Source of the DNA: Streptomyces sp. MMG1533
Lineage (GTDB): Bacteria > Actinomycetota > Actinomycetes > Streptomycetales > Streptomycetaceae
NCBI RefSeq assembly: GCF_001279775.1
Contig: NZ_LGDG01000017.1
Coordinates: 62,001 to 126,000, forward strand
Reading direction: 5' to 3'
Length of the DNA stretch: 64,000 nt
This document shows, piece by piece, positions 53,658-63,999 of the stretch. Position 1 is the stretch's first letter, and each line of letters starts with the position of its first letter. The position numbers and the translations under genes are program-made. The notes under the pieces are model-generated. The model made no database searches. It was not told where the DNA came from and saw nothing but the letters and a program-made list of their open reading frames with translations.

Positions 53658-54776
53658 GTGAGCATCACCAAGAAGGCCACGGTTGTGGCCGTGGGACTCG
53701 GTCTCGTCACGTTGTCCGCGTGCGGGTCGTCGTCCGACGCCGGCAGCTCCGGCTCCGGCTCCAAGACCGTGACCCTCGTCAGCCATGACTCGTGGGCCGT
53801 CTCGAAGAACGTCCTGGCGGACTTCGAGAAGCAGTCCGGCTACAAGGTCAAGGTCCTCAAGGACGGCGATGCCGGGCAGGCCGTGAACAAGGCGATCCTG
53901 ACCAAGGACAACCCGCAGGGCGACGTCTTCTTCGGCGTCGACAACACCCTGCTGTCGAGGGCGCTCGACAACGGGCTCTTCCAGTCGTACGAGGCGAAGG
54001 GCTCCGAGCTGGTCCTGTCCGACTACCGGGCCGACCGCGACAAGCACCGCGTCACGCCGATCGACACGGGCGACATCTGCGTCAACTACGACAAGGCGTA
54101 CTTCAGCGAGCACAAGCTGACCCCGCCGAACTCGTTCGACGACCTGATCAAGCCGGAGTACAAGAACCTCCTCGTCACCGAGAACGCCTCCACCTCCTCG
54201 CCCGGCCTCGGCTTCCTGCTCGGGACCGCCGCCGAGTACGGCGATGGGGGCACCTCCCGCTCGAGCGAAGCCGAGAGTGGGGGAGGATGGCAGGACTACT
54301 GGAAGAAGCTCAAGGCCAACGGCGTCAAGGTCGTCGACGGCTGGGAGCAGGCCTACAACGAGGAGTTCTCCGGCTCGGCCGGCGGCAAGCAGGCCAAGGC
54401 CGACCGCCCGCTCGTCGTCTCCTACGCGTCCTCGCCGCCCGCCGAGGTGATCTACGCCGACCCGAAGCCGAAGACGGCTCCCACCGGCGTCGCCACCGGT
54501 ACCTGCTTCCGCCAGGTCGAGTACGCCGGCCTGCTGAGCAACGCGAAGAACGCCAAGGGCGGCAAGGCGCTGCTCGACTTCCTGCTCACCAAGGAGTTCC
54601 AGGAGGACATGCCGCTGAACATGTTCGTGTACCCGGTGCGGGACGGCGCCCGGGTGCCGGCCGAGTTCACCGAGTACGGTCCGCAGGCCGAGGACCCCGA
54701 GACCCTGGCCCCGGACAAGATCGCCGACCACCGTGACCAGTGGGTCAAGTCGTGGACCTCGCTCGTACTGAAGTGA
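53658..54776 (+). CDS. thiB: Thiamine ABC transporter substrate-binding protein
   Basis: A 372 aa lipoprotein: signal peptide ending LVTLSAC with the lipidated Cys, then a Ser/Gly linker and a periplasmic-binding-protein type II fold beginning TVTLVSHDSWAVSK, as in ThiB. YASSPPAEVIY and LPLNMFVYPV-like segments agree with the family. The GTG at 53658 follows CCAGGAGG. Residues about 197-209 (GGTSRSSEAESGG) are an in-frame insertion produced by a palindromic repeat. The TPP riboswitch identifies thiamine or a precursor as the substrate class. Overlaps the permease gene as GTGA. Confidence 0.88.
   Translation: MSITKKATVVAVGLGLVTLSACGSSSDAGSSGSGSKTVTLVSHDSWAVSKNVLADFEKQSGYKVKVLKDGDAGQAVNKAILTKDNPQGDVFFGVDNTLLSRALDNGLFQSYEAKGSELVLSDYRADRDKHRVTPIDTGDICVNYDKAYFSEHKLTPPNSFDDLIKPEYKNLLVTENASTSSPGLGFLLGTAAEYGDGGTSRSSEAESGGGWQDYWKKLKANGVKVVDGWEQAYNEEFSGSAGGKQAKADRPLVVSYASSPPAEVIYADPKPKTAPTGVATGTCFRQVEYAGLLSNAKNAKGGKALLDFLLTKEFQEDMPLNMFVYPVRDGARVPAEFTEYGPQAEDPETLAPDKIADHRDQWVKSWTSLVLK
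54246..54284. repeat. Palindromic repeat inserted in frame in thiB
   Basis: About 39 bases with arms CTCCC (54254-54258) and GGGAG (54281-54285) and inner CTCG/CGAG. This resembles the small palindromic repeat common in intergenic Streptomyces DNA. Here it lies in thiB and adds about 13 codons without breaking the frame. Confidence 0.65.
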
Positions 54777-56416
54777 CCCCGCGCTTCAAGGGGAACGCGG
54801 CGCGGCTCGGCCTCATCACCGTGCCCGTCGCGTTCTTCGCGCTCTTCTTCGCCTACCCCGTCGCCGCGATCGTCGCCCGCGGACTCAAGATCGACGGCGA
54901 GTGGCACCTCGGCCGGATCGCGGACGTGCTCGCCCAGTCCGACGTCCGGCACGTGCTGTGGTTCACCACCTGGCAGGCGCTCGCCTCCACCGTGCTCACC
55001 CTGCTGATCGCGCTGCCCGGCGCGTATGTCTTCGCCCGCTTCGACTTCCCCGGCAAGCAGATCCTGCGGGCTGTCGTCACCGTCCCGTTCGTGCTGCCGA
55101 CGGTCGTCGTGGGTACGGCGTTCCTGGCGCTCGTCGGGCGCGGCGGGCTGTTGGACGAGCTGTGGGGCGTACGCCTCGACACGACCGTGTGGGCGATCCT
55201 GCTGGCGCACGTCTTCTTCAACTACGCGGTGGTCGTACGGACGGTCGGCGGGCTCTGGTCCCAGCTCGACCCGCGGCAGGAGGAGGCCGCGCGGATGCTG
55301 GGCGCGTCCCGCATGCGGGCCTGGCGGCAGGTGACGCTGCCCGCGCTGGGGCCCGCCGTGGCCGCCGCCGCGCTCATGGTGTTCCTGTTCACCTTCACCT
55401 CCTTCGGTGTGGTGCAGATCCTCGGCGGGCCGACCTTCTCGACGCTCGAAGTGGAGATCTACCGGCAGACGTCCGAGATCTTCGACCTGTCCACGGCCGC
55501 CGTGCTGACGCTGATCCAGTTCGTGGCGGTGGGCGCGATCCTCGCCCTGCACGCGGGGACCGTACGGCGGCGGGAGACCGCCCTGCGGCTGGTGGACGCG
55601 TCCGTGACCGCGCGCCGGCCGCGCGGGGCCGGGCAGTGGGCGCTGCTCGGCGGCGTCCTCGTCTCCGTCGTCGTCCTGCTCCTGCTGCCGCTCGCCGTGC
55701 TGGTGCAGCGGTCGCTGGACGCGCCCGACTTCGCGTACTACCGCGCGCTGACCAGCGAGGACGGCGGGATCTTCCTGGTGCCGCCGATCGAGGCGATCGG
55801 CAATTCGCTGCAGTACGCCGTCGTGGCCACCGTCATCGCCGTGCTGATCGGCGGTCTGGCCGCGGTGGCGCTCACCCGCCGGGACGCGGGGCGGTTCGTG
55901 CGCGGGTTCGACGCGCTGCTGATGCTGCCGCTGGGGGTGTCCGCGGTGACCGTCGGGTTCGGGTTCCTGATCGCGCTGGACGAGCCGCCGCTGGATCTGC
56001 GGTCCTCGTGGATCCTGGTGCCGCTCGCGCAGGCGCTGGTCGGCGTCCCCTTCGTCGTACGGACCATGCTGCCGGTGCTGCGGGCGGTGGACGTACGGCT
56101 GCGGGAGGCGGCGGCCGTGCTCGGGGCGTCGCCGTGGCGGGTGTGGCGCGAGGTGGATCTGCCGATGGTGCGGCGGGCGCTGCTGATCGCGGCGGGGTTC
56201 GCCTTCGCGGTGTCGCTCGGGGAGTTCGGGGCGACGGTGTTCATCGCGCGGCCCGACAACCCGACCCTGCCGGTCGCCGTGGCGCGGCTGCTCGGGCGGG
56301 CCGGGGCGCTCAACTACGGCCAGGCGATGGCCCTTTCGACGATTCTGATGATCGTGTGCGCGGTGGCGCTGCTGGTGCTCGAGCGGCTGCGGACCGACCG
56401 GATGGGGGAGTTCTAG
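54773..56416 (+). CDS. thiP: Thiamine ABC transporter permease
   Basis: A 547 aa membrane protein with two homologous permease halves of about six transmembrane segments each. The EAA loops are visible in each half (QEEAARMLGASRMRAWRQV and LREAAAVLGASPWRVWREV). Fused permeases of this type are found in ThiP and iron importers; the riboswitch favours thiamine. The GTG at 54773 overlaps the thiB stop, and the ATPase follows directly. Confidence 0.88.
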   Translation: MTPRFKGNAARLGLITVPVAFFALFFAYPVAAIVARGLKIDGEWHLGRIADVLAQSDVRHVLWFTTWQALASTVLTLLIALPGAYVFARFDFPGKQILRAVVTVPFVLPTVVVGTAFLALVGRGGLLDELWGVRLDTTVWAILLAHVFFNYAVVVRTVGGLWSQLDPRQEEAARMLGASRMRAWRQVTLPALGPAVAAAALMVFLFTFTSFGVVQILGGPTFSTLEVEIYRQTSEIFDLSTAAVLTLIQFVAVGAILALHAGTVRRRETALRLVDASVTARRPRGAGQWALLGGVLVSVVVLLLLPLAVLVQRSLDAPDFAYYRALTSEDGGIFLVPPIEAIGNSLQYAVVATVIAVLIGGLAAVALTRRDAGRFVRGFDALLMLPLGVSAVTVGFGFLIALDEPPLDLRSSWILVPLAQALVGVPFVVRTMLPVLRAVDVRLREAAAVLGASPWRVWREVDLPMVRRALLIAAGFAFAVSLGEFGATVFIARPDNPTLPVAVARLLGRAGALNYGQAMALSTILMIVCAVALLVLERLRTDRMGEF

Positions 56417-57439
<1,023 letters not shown>

Positions 57440-57756
57440 TCCGCGGGGCGCCCTGCGTTGACCCGGGCCCCGCGTCTGCCGGCTGTGTGGTGCCCGGTGT
57501 TGGGGCTGAGGTCGCGTTGGGTCGCTCGCCCGCGCTGCGGGGTGCCGCTGCGCCCACCCGTGCCGCCCCAGCGGCACGACTGTCCGCAGCTGTGTGCGTG
57601 CGGCATGACTGCGCCCACCCGTGCACCCGTGTCGCCCCAGCGGCATGACTGTGCGTGGCTGTGTGTGCATGGCACGAATGACCGCGGCTGGGAGTGACAG
57701 CTGTGGCCCGTCTCCTCTGGTGCGAGGGGACGGGCCACGGCGGCGTGTGTGAGGCG
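57440..57756. other. Intergenic region with dispersed Streptomyces-type repeats
   Basis: No gene. CGCCCCAGCGGCA is repeated (around 57566 and 57632), each followed by a similar TGACTGT-containing stretch. A related block (GTCGCTCGCCCGCG onward) at about 57522 recurs near 60938 inside the ABC permease gene. The region separates two convergent operons. Confidence 0.6.
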
Positions 57757-58446
57757 TCAGCGGCTGCTGTTCGCCCCGCGGCGGCGCATGCCGAAGAACA
57801 CGGCGCCGCCACCGATCGCGACCAGGGCGGCCGCGATACCGGCGATGATGCCGGTGTTGGAGTTCGCGCCGGTCTCGGCGAGGTTGGACTCACCGGCCGC
57901 GGGCGACGGAGCGCTGCTCGCGGTGTCCGCGGGGGCGGTGCTGCTGCTCTCCGACGCCGACGGGGTCGGGGTGTCGGTCTCCTCGGCCGGGGTCGAGGCG
58001 GACTCCGACGGCGTCGGGGTGGGCGTCGGCGTCGGCGTGTCCTCGGTCTTGCAGGCCGTGGACGGGGTCTTCAGGTTGGGCTTGATGTCCTCGTCGACGT
58101 AGGTCTCGGCCTTGACGTGGATGCGGTACTGGGCGTTCGGCAGCCAGTCCTCTTCGAAGGTGATCGTGACGCCGTCGCGCGAGCCCTTGACGACCTGTTC
58201 GCCGATCTTCTTCACGTCGGCACCGTTGCTCTCGAGGAACACGGAGACGGTGGCCGGGACACCGCCGGGGTCCACGTCGGTGACGGTGATGACGCCCTTG
58301 GTGCCGTCGCACTTGGCTTCGGCGGAGAACTCCTTGATGTTGCAGGCGAGCGCGTTGCCGGCGACGCCGAGCGTGAGCGCGGCCGTGGCGGATGCGACAC
58401 CGAGGATGCGCACGGAACGTGCGACGGTACGGCGAGTTATGGACAC
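57757..58446 (-). CDS. LAETG-anchored surface protein
   Basis: A 229 aa sortase substrate. Signal peptide ([18 protein letters not shown], then ALA), a globular extracellular domain of about 100 residues with two or more cysteines, a Thr/Pro/Ser/Glu-rich stalk ([11 protein letters not shown]), the sorting motif LAETG, a transmembrane helix and a basic tail MRRRG. Streptomyces class E sortases recognise LAxTG, so wall anchoring is expected. The GTG at 58446 follows AAGGAC. Ligand unknown. Confidence 0.88.
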   Translation of the reverse strand: MSITRRTVARSVRILGVASATAALTLGVAGNALACNIKEFSAEAKCDGTKGVITVTDVDPGGVPATVSVFLESNGADVKKIGEQVVKGSRDGVTITFEEDWLPNAQYRIHVKAETYVDEDIKPNLKTPSTACKTEDTPTPTPTPTPSESASTPAEETDTPTPSASESSSTAPADTASSAPSPAAGESNLAETGANSNTGIIAGIAAALVAIGGGAVFFGMRRRGANSSR

Positions 58447-58590
58447 GTTTGTCCTTCACGAGTTAAGCAACTGCGGGGGGCTGATGGGATGTTGGGACAC
58501 CAACATCCCCAGGAGGCTCACAGGTCTATAAGCGCTGCATAAGAAGTGTCAACGCATATGCAGGTTACAAGCGTTTGCTTTACCGTCTGT

Positions 58591-59712
58591 TTAACCGCCG
58601 AGACGTTTCAGTGCCCCCGGCGCCTCCTCGATCCGGTCAACCAGGGCGATTCGGGCCTCCATTGAACGCTCCCGCGCGAGCGCCTGAAGAAGCGGCCACG
58701 TGGGCAGTCGCTCCGTCCAGTGGGCGCGGCCCACGAGGACCATCGGCGTGGGCTCGCCGCGCGACTCGTAGTAGTTCGGCGTCGCGTTGTCGAAGATCTC
58801 CTGAACGGTCCCGGCCGCGCCCGGCAGGAAGACCACACCCGCGGTGGAGCGGGCCAGCAGGCCGTCCTCGCGGGTGGCGTTGGCGAAGTACTTGGCGATG
58901 TGCGAGGCGAAGGCGTTCGGCGGCTCGTGGCCGTAGAACCACGTCGGGATGCCGACGGAGGTACCGCCCTTCGGCCACCTGGTGCGCACCTCGAAGGCGG
59001 CCGACGCCCAGTCGGTGATCGACGGGGTGAACTTCGGCGCCTTGGCGAGGAGTCGGAGCGACTCGGTCAGCATCGCGTTGTCGTACGGGGCGGCGTACGC
59101 GCCGAGGTTCGCCGCCTCCATCGCGCCCGGGCCGCCTCCGGTGGCGACCGTGTAGCCGGCGCGGGCCAGCTCCCGGCCGAGCCGCGCGGCGCCGGCGTAC
59201 TCCTCCGTGCCGCGGGCCATCGCGTGGCCGCCCATCACCCCCACCACGCGCGTCCCGCGCAGGAGTTCGTCGAGGGCGTCCGAGACGGCGTCGTCGTGGA
59301 TGGAGCGCAGCATCGAGGCGAATATGTCGCCGTCGGCCTTGGTCTGCTGGAACCAGGCGTACGCGCGGGCGTCGGGCGTCGCCTCGTAGCCGTCCGGCAG
59401 GGACGCGAACAGCTCGTCGGGGGAGTAGAGCAGGCCCCGGTACGGATCGAAGGGCAGGTCGGGGACGGGCAGGAAGACCATCGCGCCGTCCGCCCGGACC
59501 TTGGCCGCCGCGTCCTGGCGCATGGGGCAGCCGAGAAAGACCGCACCCGCCGTGTCCGTCGTGAGCAACTCCCGCGTACGGTCCGTCAGATCGACGGCCT
59601 GTACCCGGAATCCGGCGAGCGTGGCACGGGCCGAGACGGTCGCGTCGAACTCGTCGAGGCTCTCGATCTCACGGTCGTTGTGGTGGGCCGCATGGGCGGG
59701 CATCGTCTGCAC
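58591..59712 (-). CDS. LOG-family protein
   Basis: A 373 aa protein. The C-terminal two thirds is a LOG (lysine decarboxylase-like) Rossmann domain with GGGPGAMEAANLGA and FLPGAAGTVQEIF, the variant of the PGGxGTxxE motif. LOG enzymes release bases from nucleoside monophosphates (cytokinin activation in plants; nucleotide recycling in bacteria). The N-terminal 140 residues are an additional domain, as in longer PpnN-like members. The start is GTG at 59712 or ATG at 59703. Confidence 0.83.
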   Translation of the reverse strand: MQTMPAHAAHHNDREIESLDEFDATVSARATLAGFRVQAVDLTDRTRELLTTDTAGAVFLGCPMRQDAAAKVRADGAMVFLPVPDLPFDPYRGLLYSPDELFASLPDGYEATPDARAYAWFQQTKADGDIFASMLRSIHDDAVSDALDELLRGTRVVGVMGGHAMARGTEEYAGAARLGRELARAGYTVATGGGPGAMEAANLGAYAAPYDNAMLTESLRLLAKAPKFTPSITDWASAAFEVRTRWPKGGTSVGIPTWFYGHEPPNAFASHIAKYFANATREDGLLARSTAGVVFLPGAAGTVQEIFDNATPNYYESRGEPTPMVLVGRAHWTERLPTWPLLQALARERSMEARIALVDRIEEAPGALKRLGG

Positions 59713-59736
59713 CCGCCCATGCTAGGCACAGCGCGT

Positions 59737-60153
59737 TCAGCTCTCGATGGCGGACGGGTCCATCCACACGACCTCCCAGGTGTGGCCGTCGAGGTCGTCG
59801 AAGGAGCGGCCGTACATGAAGCCGTGGTCCTGGGTCTCGCCGGCCGGGGAGCCGCCCGCCGCGAGCGCCTTCTCGACCAGCTCGTCGACCTTCTCGCGGC
59901 TCTCGGCGCTCAGGGCGACGAGCACCTCGCTGGTCTTCGTGGCGTCGGCGATCTCCTTCTTGGTGAAGGACGCGTAGAAGGGCTTGGTGAGCAGCATGGC
60001 GACGATGGTGTCGCTGATCACCACGGAGGCCGCGTTGTCGTCGCTGAACTGCGGGTTGATCGAGTAGCCCAGCTCCGTGAAGAACTTCTTCGAGGCGTCG
60101 AGGTCGTTCACGGCCAGGTTCACGAAGATCATCTGCTGGTACGTCGAGGTCAT
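59737..60153 (-). CDS. VOC/glyoxalase-like protein
   Basis: A 138 aa member of the vicinal-oxygen-chelate superfamily. The two beta-alpha-beta-beta-beta modules are visible from MIFVNLAVNDLDASKKFF and from TSEVLVALSAESREKVDEL to DDLDGHTWEVVW. The ATG at 60153 is preceded by GGGAGAGACC; the longer frame is not needed. The substrate is unknown; several such proteins are metal-dependent enzymes or resistance proteins. Confidence 0.85.
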   Translation of the reverse strand: MTSTYQQMIFVNLAVNDLDASKKFFTELGYSINPQFSDDNAASVVISDTIVAMLLTKPFYASFTKKEIADATKTSEVLVALSAESREKVDELVEKALAAGGSPAGETQDHGFMYGRSFDDLDGHTWEVVWMDPSAIES

Positions 60154-60246
60154 CGGTCTCTCCCGTCGGGTGCGTGGTGTTCGTTGGGGTAGACGGTGCG
60201 GTGCCGCGGAACTCATCGGCCGACGGGGACTTTTCTCGTGCGCCGT

Positions 60247-61683
60247 TCAGCGGGCCAGCGGCAGCGCCGCCAGCTCGGCGACGATCAGCGTGAGCGGGCC
60301 GAACACGGACAGCAGCGCGCCGGCACGGAGGGCGGCGGCACTGCGCAGCACCGTGGCGGGGGCGCCGAGCCGCAGCAGCGCGGCCGTGGTGTCGGCGCGG
60401 GCGTGCTTGGCCTCGACGGCGGCGGTGAGGAGGGTCGCCACCGTGCAGCCGGTCACCAGGAGCAGGCCGAGGGCGGTCAGCGGGCCGAAGGAGGGTTCCG
60501 CCGTGTCGTACAGCGCCGCCATGGCGTACGCGCCCGACGCCACCGCGCAGACGACGCCGAGGGGACGGCCGATGCGGGTGGCTTCCGCCATGAGGACGCG
60601 GCCGGCGAGGAGGCGGAGGGCGCCGGGGCGGGCGGTCTGGAGGAGGTGGCCGCAGAGGTGGGTGAGGCCGGGGCCGGCGAGGGCGAGGCCGGTGGCGGTG
60701 AGGATCCAGCCGAGGAGGACGGAGACGGGGCCGGTGCTTGCCAGGCCGCCGGGCATGGTGAGAGGGGTGCCGGTCGCGGTGCGGGTGGCGTACGCCTCCA
60801 CCGCGAGGCCCGCGGCGAGTACGGCGATGCCCCAGGGGAGCCCGCGGGGGGCCTCTTGGGGAGGCGGGGGGAGGGTGCCGGGGTCCGGGTCGGCGGCGGG
60901 GGTGTCCAGGGGCGGTGCCGGGAAGTGGTGGGTGTCGCTCGCCCGCGTTTGCGGGGTGCCGCCTCTCAGCGGGTCGGGAGCCGTCCCGGCGGCACGAGTG
61001 GCTGCAGGCTGCGTGGCCCGGTCGGTCGCGGGCTGCGTGGGTCGGCCGCCCGCACCTCGCAGGCGGGTGCCGAAGCGGCCGTACGCCCCGAAGGTCTCCC
61101 GTGCGGCCGAGTTGCCGTACCCGCCGAAGCCGCCGTACGACCTGGCCGTGGTGCGTGTCGATGCCGCCCTGACGCCCTGTGGCCGCAGTACCCAACCCAC
61201 CGTCACCGACGCGATCGCCGGCGTCAGGGTCAGCAAGGTGAGGGCGGCCGGCAAGGGCATCGGCTCCTTCGCTGCCAGGAACTCCGCCGCCGCGCCGTCG
61301 AAGGGCATGCCCGTCAGGTCGCCTCGCAGGTGGAGGAAGAACAGGAGGGCGAGGAGCGAACCCAGCGTGCAGGAGAGGGCCGTTGTCGTTGCCGCGACGG
61401 CCATCAGGCGGGTCGGGCCCAGGCCGATGGCCGAGAGGCCGGGGCGGGGTCTGGCGGCGGGGTCCGTGCGGGCCACCGCGACGGCGAAGTGGACCGTGGC
61501 GGCCAGGGGGGTCGCGCACCAGGCCAGGCGGAGGAGCGAGGCGGTGGTTTCGTCCGGGTGGCTCATCGCGTAGCCGAGGGTGCAGAGCAGGAGGAAGCCC
61601 GTGCCTGCCGAGGCCGCCGCCACCAGGATGCGGCGCAGTTGGAGGGCCGGGCGGGCGCCGCGGGTCAGACGGAGAGCGAGCAC
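60247..61683 (-). CDS. ABC transporter permease-like membrane protein
   Basis: A 478 aa protein with about ten hydrophobic segments: four in the first 180 residues, then a Gly/Pro/Arg-rich cytoplasmic stretch (about 190-290, containing a dispersed repeat), then more. Start at the GTG at 61683, just inside the end of the ATPase gene (19-base overlap); the frame remains open upstream through that gene, which is a shadow. It resembles FtsX/MacB-type permeases in position, but not clearly in sequence. Substrate unknown. Confidence 0.72.
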   Translation of the reverse strand: MLALRLTRGARPALQLRRILVAAASAGTGFLLLCTLGYAMSHPDETTASLLRLAWCATPLAATVHFAVAVARTDPAARPRPGLSAIGLGPTRLMAVAATTTALSCTLGSLLALLFFLHLRGDLTGMPFDGAAAEFLAAKEPMPLPAALTLLTLTPAIASVTVGWVLRPQGVRAASTRTTARSYGGFGGYGNSAARETFGAYGRFGTRLRGAGGRPTQPATDRATQPAATRAAGTAPDPLRGGTPQTRASDTHHFPAPPLDTPAADPDPGTLPPPPQEAPRGLPWGIAVLAAGLAVEAYATRTATGTPLTMPGGLASTGPVSVLLGWILTATGLALAGPGLTHLCGHLLQTARPGALRLLAGRVLMAEATRIGRPLGVVCAVASGAYAMAALYDTAEPSFGPLTALGLLLVTGCTVATLLTAAVEAKHARADTTAALLRLGAPATVLRSAAALRAGALLSVFGPLTLIVAELAALPLAR

Positions 61684-62405
61684 GTGGCCCGGCCTTCCGT
61701 CTCGGTGACCGGAGGCAGGTGCACGGTGTTCACGCGCCGTCCGTCCAGCAGCGACACCGTGCGGTCCGCGAGGGCGGCCGTGTCCGCGTCGTGGGTGGCC
61801 AGCACCACGGTGATGCCGTGCGAGCGGGCCGCCGTGGTGAGGGTGCGCAGGACGTGGGCGCGGTCGGCGCGGTGCAGGGGTGCCGTCGGCTCGTCGGCGA
61901 ACAGGACCGTGGGGGCGGGGGCCAGTGCCCGCGCGATGCAGACGCGCTGACGTTCGGACTGGCGCAGTTCGTGCGGGCGTTTGCGGGTGCTGTCGCCGAT
62001 GTCCAGGCGCTCCAGCCACTCCAGGGCGGCGGTCTTGGCGCGCCGGCGGCCGGTGCCGCGCAGCATCAGGGGGAGGGCCGCGTTCTCCCAGACGTTCAGC
62101 TCGGGGACGAGGGCCGGGGCCGGGTCGATCCAGCCGAAGCGGTCGCGGCGCAGGCGTTCGCGGGACGTCGGACCCATGGTGTGCACGGGCGCGCTGTTGA
62201 ACCAGACCTCGCCGCGCTGCGCGGACACGAGGCCGGACAGACACCGCAGCAGGGTCGACTTGCCGCTGCCGCGCGGGCCGCTGACGGCGAGGATCTCGCC
62301 CTCGCGGACGCCGAGCGAGACGCCGGCCAGTGCGGGCGAGCCGTCGTGGTGCGTGAAGTGCAGGGACCGTGCCCAGAGCACGTCGTTGTCCGGCGGGGCC
62401 ACCAT
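61665..62405 (-). CDS. ABC transporter ATP-binding protein
   Basis: A 246 aa ATPase of the LolD/MacB type. Walker A GPRGSGKST and Walker B TVLFADEPT are intact, and the H-loop reads LATHDADT. The signature motif is changed: ELRQSERQRVCIARAL instead of LSGGQQQR, a marked deviation. It overlaps the permease gene by 19 bases, so the pair is coupled and probably forms one exporter or regulatory transporter. Confidence 0.83.
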   Translation of the reverse strand: MVAPPDNDVLWARSLHFTHHDGSPALAGVSLGVREGEILAVSGPRGSGKSTLLRCLSGLVSAQRGEVWFNSAPVHTMGPTSRERLRRDRFGWIDPAPALVPELNVWENAALPLMLRGTGRRRAKTAALEWLERLDIGDSTRKRPHELRQSERQRVCIARALAPAPTVLFADEPTAPLHRADRAHVLRTLTTAARSHGITVVLATHDADTAALADRTVSLLDGRRVNTVHLPPVTETEGRATCSLSV

Positions 62406-62526
62406 GGGCGTACACCTCGTTCAGATCCGTAATTCCCATTGCCAGTCCCCCGTGCGGGGGAACGAAGGCAGGGCCGATCGGTTACAGGGCACGCTAAGGA
62501 TCCGGGGCCAAAAGGCAGGACAGCAC

Positions 62527-62573
62527 GCGGCCCGGGTGCACCCTTCTCACTCGTACGGGTGCACCCGGGCCGC
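62527..62573 (-). terminator. Terminator after the aminotransferase gene
   Basis: A perfect 17 bp stem: arms 62527-62543 and 62557-62573, loop of 13 bases. It lies just downstream of the aminotransferase stop on the minus strand. Confidence 0.88.
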
Positions 62574-62587
62574 TGAGCCGCCGGAGG

Positions 62588-63970
62588 TCACAGCTTCGTC
62601 CACGCCTCCGTCAGTGTCGCGCGCAGGATCTGCTCGATCTCGTCGAACGTCTCCTGGTTGGAGATCAGCGGCGGGGCGAGCTGGACGACCGGGTCGCCGC
62701 GGTCGTCGGCACGGCAGTACAGGCCGTTGTCGAAGAGGGCCTTGGAGAGGAAGCCGTACAGGACGCGCTCGGTCTCCTCGTCGTTGAAGGACTCCTTGGT
62801 GTGCTTGTCCTTCACCAGCTCGATGCCGTAGAAGAAGCCGTTGCCGCGGACGTCGCCGACTATCGGCAGGTCGTGCAGCTTCTCCAGGGTCGCGCGGAAG
62901 GCGCCCTCGTTGTCGAGGACGTGCTGGTTGAGGTTCTCGCGCTCGAACAGGTCGAGGTTGGCGATGCCCACCGCCGCGGAGACGGGGTGGCCGCCGAAGG
63001 TGTAGCCGTGCAGGAAGGTGTTGTCGCCCTTGTAGAACGGCTCGGCCAGGCGGTCGGAGATGATGCAGGCGCCGATCGGGGAGTAGCCCGAGGTCATGCC
63101 CTTGGCGCAGGTGATCATGTCCGGGACGTAGTCGAACTTGTCGCAGGCGAACATCGTGCCCAGGCGGCCGAAGGCGCAGATGACCTCGTCCGACACCAGC
63201 AGCACGTCGTACTTGTCGCAGATCTCGCGGACCCGCCGGAAGTAGCCGGGCGGCGGCGGGAAGCAGCCGCCGGCGTTCTGGACCGGCTCCAGGAAGACGG
63301 CCGCGACCGTGTCCGGGCCCTCGAAGAGGATCTGCTGCTCGATCTGGTCGGCGGCCCAGCGGCCGAAGGCCTCGGGGTCGTCGCCGAAGAGCGGGGCGCG
63401 GTAGATGTTGGTGTTCGGGACCTTGTGCGCGCCCGGGACGAGAGGCTCGAAGGGGGCCTTCAGGGCCGGCAGGCCGGTGATGGACAGGGCGCCCTGCGGG
63501 GTGCCGTGGTAGGCGACCGCGCGGGAGATGACCTTGTACTTGGTGGGCTTCCCGGTCAGCTTGAAGTACTGCTTGGCGAGCTTCCAGGCGGTCTCGACCG
63601 CCTCGCCGCCGCCGGTGGTGAAGAAGACCTTGTTCAGGTCGCCCGGCGCGTGGTGCGCGAGGCGCTCGGCCAGCTCGACGGCCTTCGGGTGGGCGTAGGA
63701 CCACACCGGGAAGAACGCCAGTTCCTGCGCCTGCTTGAAGGCGGTCTCGGCGAGTTCCGTACGGCCGTGACCGGCCTGGACCACGAACAGACCCGCGAGA
63801 CCGTCGAGGTAGCGCCTGCCCTTGTCGTCGTAGATGTAGGTGCCCTCACCCCGGACGATGGTCGGGACGGGGGAGTTCTCGTACGAGGACATGCGGGTGA
63901 AGTGCATCCACAGGTGGTCGTACGCGGTCTGGCTGAGGTCCTTGGTGCTCACGGCTATCGGGTTCCCCAC
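62588..63970 (-). CDS. Class III PLP-dependent aminotransferase
   Basis: A 460 aa enzyme of the omega-amino-acid/4-aminobutyrate family. TTGGGEAVETAWK binds the cofactor phosphate, VLLVSDEVICAFGR carries the PLP-binding Asp, and ITCAKGMTSGYSPIG contains the Schiff-base Lys. Related actinobacterial enzymes use putrescine, GABA or beta-alanine; the substrate cannot be fixed from sequence. The GTG at 63970 overlaps the end of an upstream frame and has no strong ribosome binding site; a GTG at 63952 is an alternative. Confidence 0.87.
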   Translation of the reverse strand: MGNPIAVSTKDLSQTAYDHLWMHFTRMSSYENSPVPTIVRGEGTYIYDDKGRRYLDGLAGLFVVQAGHGRTELAETAFKQAQELAFFPVWSYAHPKAVELAERLAHHAPGDLNKVFFTTGGGEAVETAWKLAKQYFKLTGKPTKYKVISRAVAYHGTPQGALSITGLPALKAPFEPLVPGAHKVPNTNIYRAPLFGDDPEAFGRWAADQIEQQILFEGPDTVAAVFLEPVQNAGGCFPPPPGYFRRVREICDKYDVLLVSDEVICAFGRLGTMFACDKFDYVPDMITCAKGMTSGYSPIGACIISDRLAEPFYKGDNTFLHGYTFGGHPVSAAVGIANLDLFERENLNQHVLDNEGAFRATLEKLHDLPIVGDVRGNGFFYGIELVKDKHTKESFNDEETERVLYGFLSKALFDNGLYCRADDRGDPVVQLAPPLISNQETFDEIEQILRATLTEAWTKL

Positions 63971-63999
63971 ATGTAGGTCTGCTTCTTGAGCTTGAGGTA
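63955..63999 (-). CDS. 3' end of an upstream gene, cut by the window edge
   Basis: Fourteen codons (ending KLKKQTYMWGTR) plus a TAG stop, open to the window edge. It overlaps the aminotransferase start by 16 bases, consistent with a coupled operon. Too short to identify. Confidence 0.45.
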   Translation of the reverse strand, partial: YLKLKKQTYMWGTR

